Shown: piece after piece, positions 9,022 through 16,599 of the stretch | Numbering within the stretch: position 1 is the first letter of the stretch | Layout of the letters: each line of letters begins with the position of its first letter | Source of the DNA: Azospirillum halopraeferens DSM 3675 | GTDB taxonomy: Bacteria; Pseudomonadota; Alphaproteobacteria; Azospirillales; Azospirillaceae | Reading direction: 5' to 3' | Assembly: GCF_000429625.1 (NCBI RefSeq) | Contig: NZ_AUCF01000027.1 | Location: 1-64,000, forward strand | Length of the DNA stretch: 64,000 nucleotides | Made by a program: the position numbers and the translations under genes | Notes under the pieces: generated by a model | The model's database searches: none | What the model was told of the DNA's origin: nothing | Seen by the model: the letters and a program-made list of their open reading frames with translations, nothing else

Positions 9022-9603
9022 ATGGCACGTGAACGAGGCGAGCGGGGTAACCGCGAACGGCAGCCGCGCGAGCGCGACCGGGAAGAGAGCGAGCTGGTCG
9101 AAAAGCTGGTCGGCATCAACCGTGTGGCCAAGGTGGTCAAGGGCGGCCGGCGCTTCGGCTTCGCCGCCCTGGTCGTCGTCGGCGACGGCAAGGGCCGGGT
9201 CGGCTACGGTTCGGGCAAGGCCCGCGAGGTGCCGGAGGCCATCCGCAAGGCGACCGATCAGGCCAAGCGCGGCATGATCCGGGTGCCGCTGCGCGAAGGC
9301 CGCACGCTGCACCACGACGTTGCCGGTCACTTCGGTGCCGGCCGCGTGCTGCTGCGCTCGGCCCCCGCGGGTTCGGGCATCATCGCCGGCGGTCCGATGC
9401 GCGCCATCTTCGAGGCGCTGGGCGTCGCTGACGTGGTGACCAAGTCCATCGGCACGTCGAACCCGCACAACATGATCAAGGCGACCTTCGACGCCCTGAC
9501 CAAGGTGGTCAGCCCGCGCGCGGTGGCCGCCCGTCGTGGCCGTCGGGTCAGCGACATTCTCGGCCGCCGGGAGACCGGTGGGGCCGAGGTGAAGGAGGCG
9601 TGA
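9022..9603 (+). CDS. rpsE: 30S ribosomal protein S5
   Basis: Protein of 193 residues. S5 contributes to decoding accuracy and the mRNA entry site. The double-stranded RNA-binding part VGINRVAKVVKGGRRFGFAALVVVGDGKGRVGYG (residues 31-64) and the C-terminal domain with GSGIIAGGPMRAIFEALGV are clear. The first 27 residues are a charged Arg/Glu-rich extension (RGERGNRERQPRERDREES). AAGGAG precedes the start. rpmD starts one base after the stop. Confidence 0.98.
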   Translation: MARERGERGNRERQPRERDREESELVEKLVGINRVAKVVKGGRRFGFAALVVVGDGKGRVGYGSGKAREVPEAIRKATDQAKRGMIRVPLREGRTLHHDVAGHFGAGRVLLRSAPAGSGIIAGGPMRAIFEALGVADVVTKSIGTSNPHNMIKATFDALTKVVSPRAVAARRGRRVSDILGRRETGGAEVKEA

Positions 9604-9604
9604 G

Positions 9605-9811
9605 ATGGCCCAGGAAGAGATGGGCGGCAAGAAGACCGTCGTCGTCACCCAGATCCACAGCCCGATCGGCCGTCGGTCCGATCAGCGGGCGACTTTGGTC
9701 GGCCTGGGCCTCAACAAGCTGCACCGCACGCGCGAGCTGGAGGACACTCCGGCCGTGCGCGGCATGATCGCCAAGGTGCAGCACCTGGTTCGCGTCGAGA
9801 ACGAGGGCTGA
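9605..9811 (+). CDS. rpmD: 50S ribosomal protein L30
   Basis: Protein of 68 residues, bacterial short form of L30, near helix 38 of 23S rRNA. The core VVVTQIHSPIGRRSDQRATLVGLGLNKLHRTRELEDTPAVRGMI is typical. An extra 10 N-terminal residues (MAQEEMGGKK) precede the family start. It is packed between rpsE (1 base) and rplO (3 bases). Confidence 0.97.
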   Translation: MAQEEMGGKKTVVVTQIHSPIGRRSDQRATLVGLGLNKLHRTRELEDTPAVRGMIAKVQHLVRVENEG

Positions 9812-9814
9812 TCC

Positions 9815-10300
9815 ATGACCAAGCTGAACGAGCTTCGCGACAACCCGGGCGCCCGGAAGTCCCGCATGCGGGTCGGCCGCGGCATCGGCTCGGGCAAGGG
9901 CAAGACCGGCGGCCGCGGCGTGAAGGGTCAGACCTCGCGCACCGGCGTCGCCATCAACGGGTTCGAAGGTGGCCAGATGCCCCTGCACCGGCGTCTGCCG
10001 AAGCGGGGTTTCACCAACATCTTCGCCAAGGAGTACTCGGTCGTCAATCTGGGCCTGGTCCAGAAGGCGATCGATGCCGGCAAGCTGGATGCCGCTCAGG
10101 CCATCGACCTGGCGGCGCTGCAGGCCGCCGGGCTGGTGGGCAAGGCCGGCAAGGACGGCGTGCGCCTGCTGGGCCGCGGCGAACTGACGAGCCGGGCGTC
10201 CTTCACGGTCGCCGGCGCGTCCAAGTCGGCGATCGCGGCGGTGGAGAAGGCCGGCGGCAGCGTGACCCTCACGCAGCCCGCCGTCGAATCCGCCGAGTGA
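9815..10300 (+). CDS. rplO: 50S ribosomal protein L15
   Basis: Protein of 161 residues. L15 is a late-assembly protein with a long Gly/Arg/Lys-rich N-terminus that threads into 23S rRNA; here RVGRGIGSGKGKTGGRGVKGQTSRTG (residues 22-47). The globular part ends with the SAIAAVEKAGGSV motif. Last ribosomal gene before secY; a 131-base gap with a GC hairpin follows, unlike the tight packing before it. Confidence 0.98.
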   Translation: MTKLNELRDNPGARKSRMRVGRGIGSGKGKTGGRGVKGQTSRTGVAINGFEGGQMPLHRRLPKRGFTNIFAKEYSVVNLGLVQKAIDAGKLDAAQAIDLAALQAAGLVGKAGKDGVRLLGRGELTSRASFTVAGASKSAIAAVEKAGGSVTLTQPAVESAE

Positions 10301-10304
10301 CCGG

Positions 10305-10327
10305 GACGCCCGCCTTGCGCGGGCGTC
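10305..10327 (+). promoter_or_regulatory. Hairpin between rplO and secY
   Basis: A perfect 9-bp stem (10305-10313 with 10319-10327) with a five-base loop begins 5 bases after the rplO stop. There is no U-run, so full termination is unlikely; it may set the ratio of ribosomal to secY-adk message or protect a 3' end. Confidence 0.4.
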
Positions 10328-10431
10328 AGCGGTGCCGTATGGAAGTGCGTTGACGCGAGGGCGGCCTGCCGAGCAGGACCGCCCCGCTCGCACGTTGGGA
10401 CCCACGAAGGTTTACCGGGGGACGAGTAGCC

Positions 10432-11772
10432 ATGGCATCAGCGGCTGAGCAGCTTGCCGCCAACATCAACTTCGGCGCGTTCGCCAAAGCGACCGAGCTG
10501 AAGAAGCGCATCTGGTTCACGCTGGGTGCGCTGATCATCTACCGGCTCGGCACCTACATCCCGCTTCCCGGCATCGATCCCCAGATCCTGCAGGACATCT
10601 TCCGCCAGCAGGGCGGCGGCATCATGGGGATGTTCGACATGCTGGCCGGCGGTGCGCTGAGCCGCATGACCATCTTTGCGCTCAACATCATGCCGTACAT
10701 CTCGGCGTCGATCATCGTGCAGCTTCTGACGGCGGTGTCCCCGACGCTGGAGGCGCTGAAGAAGGAAGGCGAGTCGGGGCGCAAGAAGCTGAACCAGTAC
10801 ACCCGCTACGGCACGGTGCTGCTGGCGACGGTCCAGGCCTACGGCCTGGCGGTGGGCATGGAGGCGATGAGCAGCACCACGGGCTCGGCGGTGGCCGATC
10901 CCGGCTTCTTCTTCCGTGTGACCACGGTCATCACCCTGGTCGGCGGCACGCTGTTCCTGATGTGGCTGGGCGAGCAGATCACCGCCCGCGGCATCGGCAA
11001 CGGCATCTCCCTGATCATCTTCGCCGGCATCGTTGCCGAGCTGCCGAGCGCCCTGGTGGGCACGCTGGAGCTGGGCCGCACCGGTGCGATCTCCACGATC
11101 TTCATCATCTTCCTGCTGCTGATGGCGGTGGGCGTGGTGTTCTTCATCGTCTTCATGGAGCGCGCGCAGCGGCGCATCCTGGTGCAATATCCGAAGAGGC
11201 AGGTCGGCAACCGGATGTTCGGTGGCGAATCGACGCACCTGCCCCTGAAGCTGAACACGTCGGGCGTGATTCCGCCGATCTTCGCGTCGTCCCTGCTGCT
11301 GCTGCCGCTGACCGCGGTCGGCTTTGCCGGCGGCGAGGGGCCGGAGTGGCTGCAGGCGATGTCGCGCTACCTGGCGCACGGCACCGTGCTGTACATGGGG
11401 CTGTACGCCGCGCTGATCGTGTTCTTCTGCTTCTTCTACACCGCCATCGTCTTCAATCCCGGGGACACGGCGGAGAATCTGCGCAAATACGGCGGGTTCA
11501 TCCCCGGCACCCGCCCCGGCAAGAACACCGCCGACTATCTGGATTTCGTGCTGACCCGCCTCACCGTGGTCGGCTCGGCGTACCTGGTGGTGGTCTGCCT
11601 GCTGCCGGAGTTTCTGATTGCGGAGAGCGCGGTTCCGTTCTATTTCGGCGGCACCAGTCTGCTGATCGTGGTCACCGTCACGATGGACACGGTCGCGCAG
11701 ATCCACTCCCATCTGCTGGCACACCAGTATGAGGGGCTCATCAAGAAAGCGAAGCTTCGGGGGAAAAAATGA
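10432..11772 (+). CDS. secY: Preprotein translocase subunit SecY
   Basis: Protein of 446 residues, the channel of the Sec translocon in the inner membrane, working with SecE, SecG and SecA. Ten hydrophobic segments can be counted. The plug region GMFDMLAGGALSRMTIFALNIMPYISASIIVQLL and the cytoplasmic loop ERAQRRILVQYPKRQVGNRMFGGESTHLPLKLN are the classical signatures. GGGGGACGAG precedes ATG 10432. The stop overlaps the adk start by 4 bases. Confidence 0.98.
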   Translation: MASAAEQLAANINFGAFAKATELKKRIWFTLGALIIYRLGTYIPLPGIDPQILQDIFRQQGGGIMGMFDMLAGGALSRMTIFALNIMPYISASIIVQLLTAVSPTLEALKKEGESGRKKLNQYTRYGTVLLATVQAYGLAVGMEAMSSTTGSAVADPGFFFRVTTVITLVGGTLFLMWLGEQITARGIGNGISLIIFAGIVAELPSALVGTLELGRTGAISTIFIIFLLLMAVGVVFFIVFMERAQRRILVQYPKRQVGNRMFGGESTHLPLKLNTSGVIPPIFASSLLLLPLTAVGFAGGEGPEWLQAMSRYLAHGTVLYMGLYAALIVFFCFFYTAIVFNPGDTAENLRKYGGFIPGTRPGKNTADYLDFVLTRLTVVGSAYLVVVCLLPEFLIAESAVPFYFGGTSLLIVVTVTMDTVAQIHSHLLAHQYEGLIKKAKLRGKK

Positions 11773-12413
11773 ATCTGATCCTGCTCGGTCCACCGGGCGC
11801 CGGGAAGGGGACCCAGGCGCGCCGTCTCGAGGATGCGCGCGGTCTCGTCCAACTCTCCACCGGCGACATGCTGCGCGCCATGGTGAAGGAAGGGGGCCCG
11901 CTGGGCCAGCAGGCCAAGGAGATCATGGACGCCGGCAAGCTGATGCCGGACGATCTGATGGTCAGCATGATCGGTGAACGCATCGAGAAGCCCGACGTCA
12001 AGAACGGCTTCATCCTCGACGGGTTCCCGCGCACGGTAGCCCAGGCGGAGGCGCTCGACACCATGCTGGCGCAGAAGGGCCTGAAGCTCGACCACGTGAT
12101 CGAGATGAAGGTGGATGATGCGGCGCTGGTGGAACGCATCACCGGCCGCTACACCTGTGCGAAGTGCGGCAAGGGCTACCACGACGTCTTCGAGACGCCG
12201 AAGGTGGCGGGGGTTTGCGACGCCTGCGGCTCGACGGAGTTCAAGCGGCGCGCCGACGACAACGCCGAGACGGTGAAGACGCGGCTGGAGCAGTACCACG
12301 CGCAGACCGCGCCGATCCTGCCCTATTACCGGGATCGCGGCGTGCTGAAGACGGTGGATGGCATGGCCGAGATCGACGAGGTGTCGCGGCAGATCGAGGC
12401 GATCATTGGCTGA
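11769..12413 (+). CDS. adk: Adenylate kinase (zinc-type LID)
   Basis: Protein of 214 residues converting AMP plus ATP to two ADP in the cytoplasm. The P-loop GPPGAGKGT is at residues 7-15, the AMP site STGDMLRA at 30-37 and the GFPRT motif at about 85-89. The LID holds four cysteines, C130, C133, C150 and C153 (CxxC-x16-CxxC), the structural zinc type. ATG overlaps the secY stop (ATGA), so the two are coupled; this secY-adk order is usual. Confidence 0.98.
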   Translation: MNLILLGPPGAGKGTQARRLEDARGLVQLSTGDMLRAMVKEGGPLGQQAKEIMDAGKLMPDDLMVSMIGERIEKPDVKNGFILDGFPRTVAQAEALDTMLAQKGLKLDHVIEMKVDDAALVERITGRYTCAKCGKGYHDVFETPKVAGVCDACGSTEFKRRADDNAETVKTRLEQYHAQTAPILPYYRDRGVLKTVDGMAEIDEVSRQIEAIIG

Positions 12414-12435
12414 TCCCGCGAAGCGTCGCATCGGG

Positions 12436-12463
12436 TTGACAGGGGGGCGCGTTGATCTATACT
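12436..12463 (+). promoter_or_regulatory. Promoter of the rpsM-rpsK-rpoA operon
   Basis: TTGACA at 12436-12441 and TATACT at 12458-12463 are separated by 16 bp. This is the strongest sigma-70-type promoter in the window (6/6 and 5/6). It starts 22 bases after the adk stop, so the alpha operon has its own transcription start near 12470. Confidence 0.75.
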
Positions 12464-12506
12464 GCGCGCCCTCGGGCCCCCGAAGGGACCGAATGGACTT
12501 TTGCGT

Positions 12507-12594
12507 CCCGATTCAGCGCGTCTGAGTCGGGCGCTCGTGCATCGAACGATGCACAGCGGACAATGTGTGTGATGAAGGCCCTTCGGGCCGGTTC
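12507..12594 (+). promoter_or_regulatory. Structured leader of rpsM
   Basis: Three hairpins stand in a row in the 145-base leader: 12507-12516 with 12522-12531 (10 bp, one G-U), 12537-12544 with 12547-12554 (an 8-bp inverted repeat, GTGCATCG and CGATGCAC), and GGCCC/GGGCC at 12577-12589. No U-run follows. In E. coli the alpha operon leader is bound by S4; here rpsD is not in the operon, so the ligand, if any, is unknown. Confidence 0.45.
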
Positions 12595-12615
12595 AGAGAA
12601 TCGAGGAGAGCAGGC

Positions 12616-12984
12616 GTGGCGCGTATTGCTGGCGTCAACATCCCCGCGGCGAAGCGCGTGGAAATCGGGTTGACCTACATCCATGGCATCGGCCCGGCCA
12701 AGGCCCGGGAGATCTGCAGCAAGCTGAGCATTCCGGCCGAGCGCCGGGTGAACCAGCTCACCGACGACGAGGTGCTCCGCATCCGCGAGACCATCGACAG
12801 CGACTACCGGGTCGAAGGCGACCTGCGTCGCGAAGTCGCGATGAACATCAAGCGGCTGATGGACCTGGGCTGCTACCGCGGCCTGCGGCACCGCAAGGGC
12901 CTGCCGGTCCACGGTCAGCGCACCCACACCAACGCGCGCACCCGCAAGGGCCCCGCGAAGCCGATCGCCGGCAAGAAGAAGTAA
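12616..12984 (+). CDS. rpsM: 30S ribosomal protein S13
   Basis: Protein of 122 residues starting from GTG 12616, with GAGGAG at 12603-12608. S13 sits in the 30S head and bridges to L5; its tail touches tRNA. The opening MARIAGVNIPAAKRVEIGL and the C-terminal LRHRKGLPVHGQRTHTNARTRKGPAK are diagnostic. First gene of the alpha operon here, behind its own strong promoter and structured leader. Confidence 0.98.
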   Translation: MARIAGVNIPAAKRVEIGLTYIHGIGPAKAREICSKLSIPAERRVNQLTDDEVLRIRETIDSDYRVEGDLRREVAMNIKRLMDLGCYRGLRHRKGLPVHGQRTHTNARTRKGPAKPIAGKKK

Positions 12985-13002
12985 CACAGAGGACTACCTT
13001 CA

Positions 13003-13401
13003 ATGGCAAAGCCGTCCGCTGCCTCGCAGCGCCTGCGCCGTCGTGAGCGCAAGAACATCACCGCCGGTGTCGCTCACGTCAACGCGTCCTTCAACAACAC
13101 CATGATCACCATCACCGACGCGCAGGGGAACACGATCTCCTGGTCGTCGTCGGGCACGATGGGCTTCAAGGGCTCGCGCAAGTCGACCCCCTACGCCGCG
13201 CAGGTCGCCGCCGAAGACGCCGGCCGCAAGGCGCAGGAGCACGGCATGAAGACCCTCGAGGTCGAGGTGAAGGGCCCGGGTTCGGGGCGCGAGTCGGCTC
13301 TGCGCGCGCTGCAGTCGATCGGCTTCACCATCACCTCGATCCGCGACGTCACGCCGATCCCGCACAACGGTGTCCGCCCGCCCAAGAAGCGGCGCGTCTG
13401 A
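13003..13401 (+). CDS. rpsK: 30S ribosomal protein S11
   Basis: Protein of 132 residues. S11 lies on the platform near the E site and mRNA exit. The stretches AHVNASFNNTMITITDAQGNTISWSS and the C-terminal TSIRDVTPIPHNGVRPPKKRRV are near invariant; the Asn-Gly pair in PHNGVRPPKKRRV is the known isoaspartate site in E. coli S11. It follows rpsM by 18 bases. rpsD, present here in E. coli, is absent, as is usual in alphaproteobacteria. Confidence 0.98.
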   Translation: MAKPSAASQRLRRRERKNITAGVAHVNASFNNTMITITDAQGNTISWSSSGTMGFKGSRKSTPYAAQVAAEDAGRKAQEHGMKTLEVEVKGPGSGRESALRALQSIGFTITSIRDVTPIPHNGVRPPKKRRV

Positions 13402-13442
13402 TCCCACCCTGTCCGGTCCTGCGGGGCCTTCCGTTCCGGGGT

Positions 13443-13470
13443 ACGCGGCCGCCCGCCATCGCGGCCGCGT
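13443..13470 (+). promoter_or_regulatory. Hairpin between rpsK and rpoA
   Basis: ACGCGGCCGC (13443-13452) pairs with GCGGCCGCGT (13461-13470) around an eight-base loop. No U-run follows. It sits in the 130-base rpsK-rpoA gap and may lower or stabilise rpoA message relative to the ribosomal genes. Confidence 0.4.
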
Positions 13471-13531
13471 CGGCATTGGAACGGGCGGGCGCCCGCGGGT
13501 TCGTTTCGACCCGATGGCATGAGGTCCCTCC

Positions 13532-14548
13532 GTGCTTCAGAAGAACTGGCAAGAGCTGATCAAGCCGAACAAGCTGGACGTCCAGCTCGGCGACGACGCC
13601 GACCGCGTTGCGACCATCACGGCGGAGCCGCTGGAGCGCGGTTTCGGCCTGACGCTCGGCAACGCGCTGCGCCGCGTGCTGCTGTCGTCGCTCCAGGGCG
13701 CGGCGGTCACGGCGATCCACATCGACGGCGTGCTCCATGAGTTCTCGTCGATCCCCGGCGTCCGCGAGGACGTGACGGACATCGTCCTGAACATCAAGTC
13801 CATGGGCTTGCGCATGGGCGGCGACGGGCCGAAGCGCATGCGCCTGCGCGCCGAAGGGCCGGGCGAGGTGCGTGCCGGCATGATCGAGACCGGCGCCGAC
13901 ATCGCCGTCATGGATCCGGACCTGGTGATCTGCACGCTGGACGCCGGCGCGCGGCTGAACATGGAACTGACGGTCGAGACCGGCAAGGGCTACGTCCCGG
14001 CCAGCCAGAACCGGCCCGAGGACGCCCCCATCGGCCTGATCCCGGTGGACGCGCTGTTCTCGCCGGTGCGCAAGGTGTCGTACAAGGTCGACAACGCCCG
14101 CGTTGGCCAGGTTACCGACTATGACCGGCTGACCATGGTGGTGGAGACCAACGGCGCGGTGAAGCCGGACGACGCGGTGGCGCTGGCCGCCCGCATCCTG
14201 CAGGACCAGCTCCAGCTCTTCATCAACTTCGAGGAGCCGACCACGGCCGTCCACGAGGAGAAGCACGAGGAGGTTCCGTTCAACAAGAACCTCCTGCGCA
14301 AGGTGGACGAGCTGGAGCTGTCGGTCCGGTCGGCCAACTGCCTGAAGAACGACAACATCGTCTACATCGGCGACCTGGTGCAGAAGACCGAGGCGGAGAT
14401 GCTCCGGACCCCGAACTTCGGCCGCAAGTCGCTGAACGAGATCAAGGAAGTGCTCGCCCAGATGGGCCTCCATCTTGGCATGGAGATCCCGAACTGGCCG
14501 CCCGAGAACATCGAGGAACTGGCCAAGCGTCTGGAAGAGCCGTACTGA
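13532..14548 (+). CDS. rpoA: RNA polymerase alpha subunit
   Basis: Protein of 338 residues starting from GTG. The N-terminal domain (about 1-235) dimerises and nucleates the polymerase; EPLERGFGLTLGNALRRVLLSSLQGAA (residues 30-56) is the classical dimer helix. The C-terminal domain (about 255-338) binds UP elements and activators; its DNA-contact region is LKNDNIVYIGDLVQKTEAEMLRTPNFGRKSLNEIKEVL. Members usually start MIQKNWQELIKP; here the second residue is Leu. A strong terminator-like hairpin follows, before rplQ. Confidence 0.98.
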   Translation: MLQKNWQELIKPNKLDVQLGDDADRVATITAEPLERGFGLTLGNALRRVLLSSLQGAAVTAIHIDGVLHEFSSIPGVREDVTDIVLNIKSMGLRMGGDGPKRMRLRAEGPGEVRAGMIETGADIAVMDPDLVICTLDAGARLNMELTVETGKGYVPASQNRPEDAPIGLIPVDALFSPVRKVSYKVDNARVGQVTDYDRLTMVVETNGAVKPDDAVALAARILQDQLQLFINFEEPTTAVHEEKHEEVPFNKNLLRKVDELELSVRSANCLKNDNIVYIGDLVQKTEAEMLRTPNFGRKSLNEIKEVLAQMGLHLGMEIPNWPPENIEELAKRLEEPY

Positions 14549-14555
14549 TCACGGC

Positions 14556-14595
14556 CGGCCCCGTCCTCCCGCGGGTGGATGGGGCCGTCTTCTTT
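14556..14595 (+). terminator. Terminator-like hairpin between rpoA and rplQ
   Basis: An 11-bp stem with one G-U pair (14556-14566 with 14577-14587), loop of ten bases, followed by TCTTCTTT. It lies 8 bases after the rpoA stop and 100 bases before rplQ, so it should reduce read-through into rplQ. Confidence 0.6.
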
Positions 14596-14696
14596 GGGCC
14601 ACGGCGGCCCGCCCGCACCGTTCCGGGTTGATCCGGGCGGATGCGGTTCACCACCGGCTCCCCGAGGGGGGCCAAGCCATGTGAGGAGGACACGAC

Positions 14697-15119
14697 ATGC
14701 GCCACGGAATGTCCGGACGCAAGCTCAGCAAGACCACCAGCCACCGCAAGGCCATGTTCTCCAACATGGCGAACGCCCTGATCAAGCACGAGCAGATCAA
14801 GACGACCCTGCCCAAGGCCAAGGAGATGCGGCCGATCATCGATCGCCTCATCACGCTGGGCAAGAAGGGCGGGCTGGCCAACCGCCGTCTGGCGTTCGCG
14901 CAGCTGCGCGACGACGCGATGGTGGCGAAGCTGTTCACCACGCTGGCCGACCGCTACAAGGAGCGCCAGGGTGGCTATTGCCGCGTGATCAAGGCCGGCT
15001 TCCGCTACGGCGATGCCGCGGCGATGGCGGTGATCGAGCTGGTCGACCGCGATCCCGAGGCCAAGGGTCAGGACTCCGGTCCGGTCCGCGTGGCCGAGGA
15101 GACCGAGGCTGACGCCTGA
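14697..15119 (+). CDS. rplQ: 50S ribosomal protein L17
   Basis: Protein of 140 residues, slightly longer than E. coli L17 (127). L17 lies near the tunnel exit. The opening MRHGMSGRKLSKTTSHRKAMFSNMANALIKHEQIKTTLPKAKEMRP is diagnostic, and GGYCRVIKAGFRYGDAAAMAVIELVDRD marks the end of the core; a 20-residue acidic tail follows. GTGAGGAGG lies before the ATG. It stands 148 bases after rpoA behind a terminator-like hairpin. Confidence 0.98.
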   Translation: MRHGMSGRKLSKTTSHRKAMFSNMANALIKHEQIKTTLPKAKEMRPIIDRLITLGKKGGLANRRLAFAQLRDDAMVAKLFTTLADRYKERQGGYCRVIKAGFRYGDAAAMAVIELVDRDPEAKGQDSGPVRVAEETEADA

Positions 15120-15173
15120 TCGGCTGAATCCTCTGTCCATTCTAAGGACCGCGCGGTAGTCTCCGCGCCGCAT

Positions 15174-15204
15174 CCTCCCCGCCGGCCCCGGGCCGGCGGG
15201 GAGG
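15174..15204 (+). terminator. Terminator-like hairpin after rplQ
   Basis: A perfect 14-bp GC stem (15174-15187 with 15191-15204) with a CCG loop is followed by TCTCGTGTT. It marks the end of the ribosomal block. Confidence 0.6.
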
Positions 15205-15240
15205 TCTCGTGTTGAGGGGGACGGCATCACGCCGGCGCGC

Positions 15241-15819
15241 ATGCTCAGACCGCTGTACAATTGGATCCTGCGCGCCGCCGGCCGCAAGGATGCCGTGTGG
15301 TGGATGGCCGGGGTTTCCTTCGCCGAAAGCTCCTTCTTCCCGCTGCCGCCCGACATCATGCTCGTGCCCATGTGCCTGGCCGAGCCGAAGAAGCTGTGGT
15401 GGTACACCAACATCTGCGCCCTGGCGTCGCTGGTCGGCGGCTTCGTGGGCTATGCCATCGGCCTCTATCTGTTCGAGAGCGTCGGGCGCTGGATTTTCGA
15501 TCTCTACGACCTGTGGTCGTCCTACCATTCCTTCAGCGAATCGTTCAACGAGTTGGGCCCCTGGTTCCTGATCCTGAAGGGGATCACGCCGATTCCCTAC
15601 AAGCTGCTGGCCATCATGGCCGGCATCTCGCAGATGGATCTGGTGATCTTCGCGCTGTGCTCCGTGGTGGCGCGCTTTTCCCGCTATTACCTGATCGCCA
15701 TCCTGCTGCACTTCTACGGGCCGCAGGTGCAGGAGCTGATCGAGAAGCGGCTGATGCTGGTGACCACGGTGGTGCTGGTGATCGTGGTGGGCGGCCTGCT
15801 CAGCTTCAAGCTGGTGTGA
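15241..15819 (+). CDS. DedA/YqaA-family inner-membrane protein
   Basis: Protein of 192 residues of the SNARE-associated (DedA-like, YqaA) family. Members are linked to lipid carrier transport and membrane homeostasis; the substrate of this one is not known. The family features are the re-entrant stretch FAESSFFPLPPDIMLVPMCLAEP (about residues 27-49), the GG-x-x-GY segment at 69-76 and KGITPIPYKLLAIMAGI (about 113-129). A final transmembrane helix is at 170-188. It stands alone after the ribosomal block, with a convergent gene 24 bases downstream. Confidence 0.85.
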   Translation: MLRPLYNWILRAAGRKDAVWWMAGVSFAESSFFPLPPDIMLVPMCLAEPKKLWWYTNICALASLVGGFVGYAIGLYLFESVGRWIFDLYDLWSSYHSFSESFNELGPWFLILKGITPIPYKLLAIMAGISQMDLVIFALCSVVARFSRYYLIAILLHFYGPQVQELIEKRLMLVTTVVLVIVVGGLLSFKLV

Positions 15820-15843
15820 CGCCGGCGGGCCCCCGGCGGCCGC

Positions 15844-16107
15844 TCAGCGCGGCACGCCGTGGTCCTGCCGGTTGCGTTCCCGCTCGCTCATATGCCGGCG
15901 CTCGCGGCGCTCGCGCACGACGATCAGGGCGATGGCGCCGGCGATGAGAACGCCGCCCAGCACCGGCAGGATCATCTCCCATCCCGCGACGCCCGGTGCG
16001 CCCGCCATGCGGAAGACCAGCAGGGCCAGCCCCCCGATCAGGAATGCCAGGAACAGGACGATGGTGCTGCGCCGTCGCTGCGGTCGGTCGTTCGGCGGAG
16101 GGCTCAT
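15844..16107 (-). CDS. Small two-helix membrane protein, function unknown
   Basis: Protein of 87 residues. Two hydrophobic helices are visible (about residues 15-33 and 44-65), between a Pro/Arg-rich N-terminus and a highly charged Arg/Glu tail (RERRERRHMSERERNRQDHG), so both ends are probably cytoplasmic. I do not recognise a family. The ATG at 16107 has AAGGGAA about 13 bases upstream; longer in-frame openings upstream lack a sensible start. It is divergent from the lipoprotein gene that begins 124 bases away. Confidence 0.65.
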   Translation of the reverse strand: MSPPPNDRPQRRRSTIVLFLAFLIGGLALLVFRMAGAPGVAGWEMILPVLGGVLIAGAIALIVVRERRERRHMSERERNRQDHGVPR

Positions 16108-16230
16108 TTGCGGCGTTCCCTTTCCCTTGGGGTTCCCGGCATAGTGGGGCGCCGGGCGCGGACTGCAGGGGGAGTGACGCTCCGCGCATAGCACCGGACC
16201 ACCCCCAAGAACAAGGATACAGGAGTCGAG

Positions 16231-16587
16231 ATGTTCCGTCGGGTTGCCGTGATCGCTGTGACGGCCATGATGCTGGCCGCGTGCTCCATGCCCTTCGGTG
16301 AGCGGTCGCCATCGGCTCCCGCCGCCCGCCCGGCGGCAGCCCCCGCCGAGCGCACCGTGCAGACCGAGTCGGCGCCGGGGTCGCCCCTGTTGGACCCGCA
16401 GTCGACCGCGGCGGCCTGCCCGGCGTCGTGCGAGCGCAGCTACCGGGTCTGCATGGATTCGGTGGCGGCGCGGCCCAACAGTTCCGAACCGTTCGGTGCT
16501 CAGGCCCGGCCCTTCACCGACACCGAGAACTGCCAGAACGACCTTGGCCGCTGTCTGCGGCGGTGCTCGACCGCGCCGGCGCCCTGA
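16231..16587 (+). CDS. Cys-patterned lipoprotein, function unknown
   Basis: Protein of 118 residues with a lipoprotein signal: hydrophobic stretch then LAAC with the lipidated Cys at residue 18. A Pro/Ala linker (about 25-55) leads to a small domain with six cysteines in mirrored spacing, C63-x3-C67-x6-C74 and C101-x6-C108-x3-C112. In the periplasm these could form three disulfides pinning two helices together. ACAGGAG sits 6 bases before the ATG. rarA follows after 12 bases on the same strand, but a shared role is not evident. No family recognised. Confidence 0.7.
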   Translation: MFRRVAVIAVTAMMLAACSMPFGERSPSAPAARPAAAPAERTVQTESAPGSPLLDPQSTAAACPASCERSYRVCMDSVAARPNSSEPFGAQARPFTDTENCQNDLGRCLRRCSTAPAP

Positions 16588-16599
16588 GCGGGGACGCGG

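Noticed and set aside
12414..12615. Small coding frame in the rpsM leader
   Set aside because: The frame crosses into rpsM out of phase and its sequence is explained by hairpins and the promoter.
15120..15240. rpmJ or other ribosomal gene after rplQ
   Set aside because: The gap holds only the terminator hairpin; no L36-like sequence is present in any frame.
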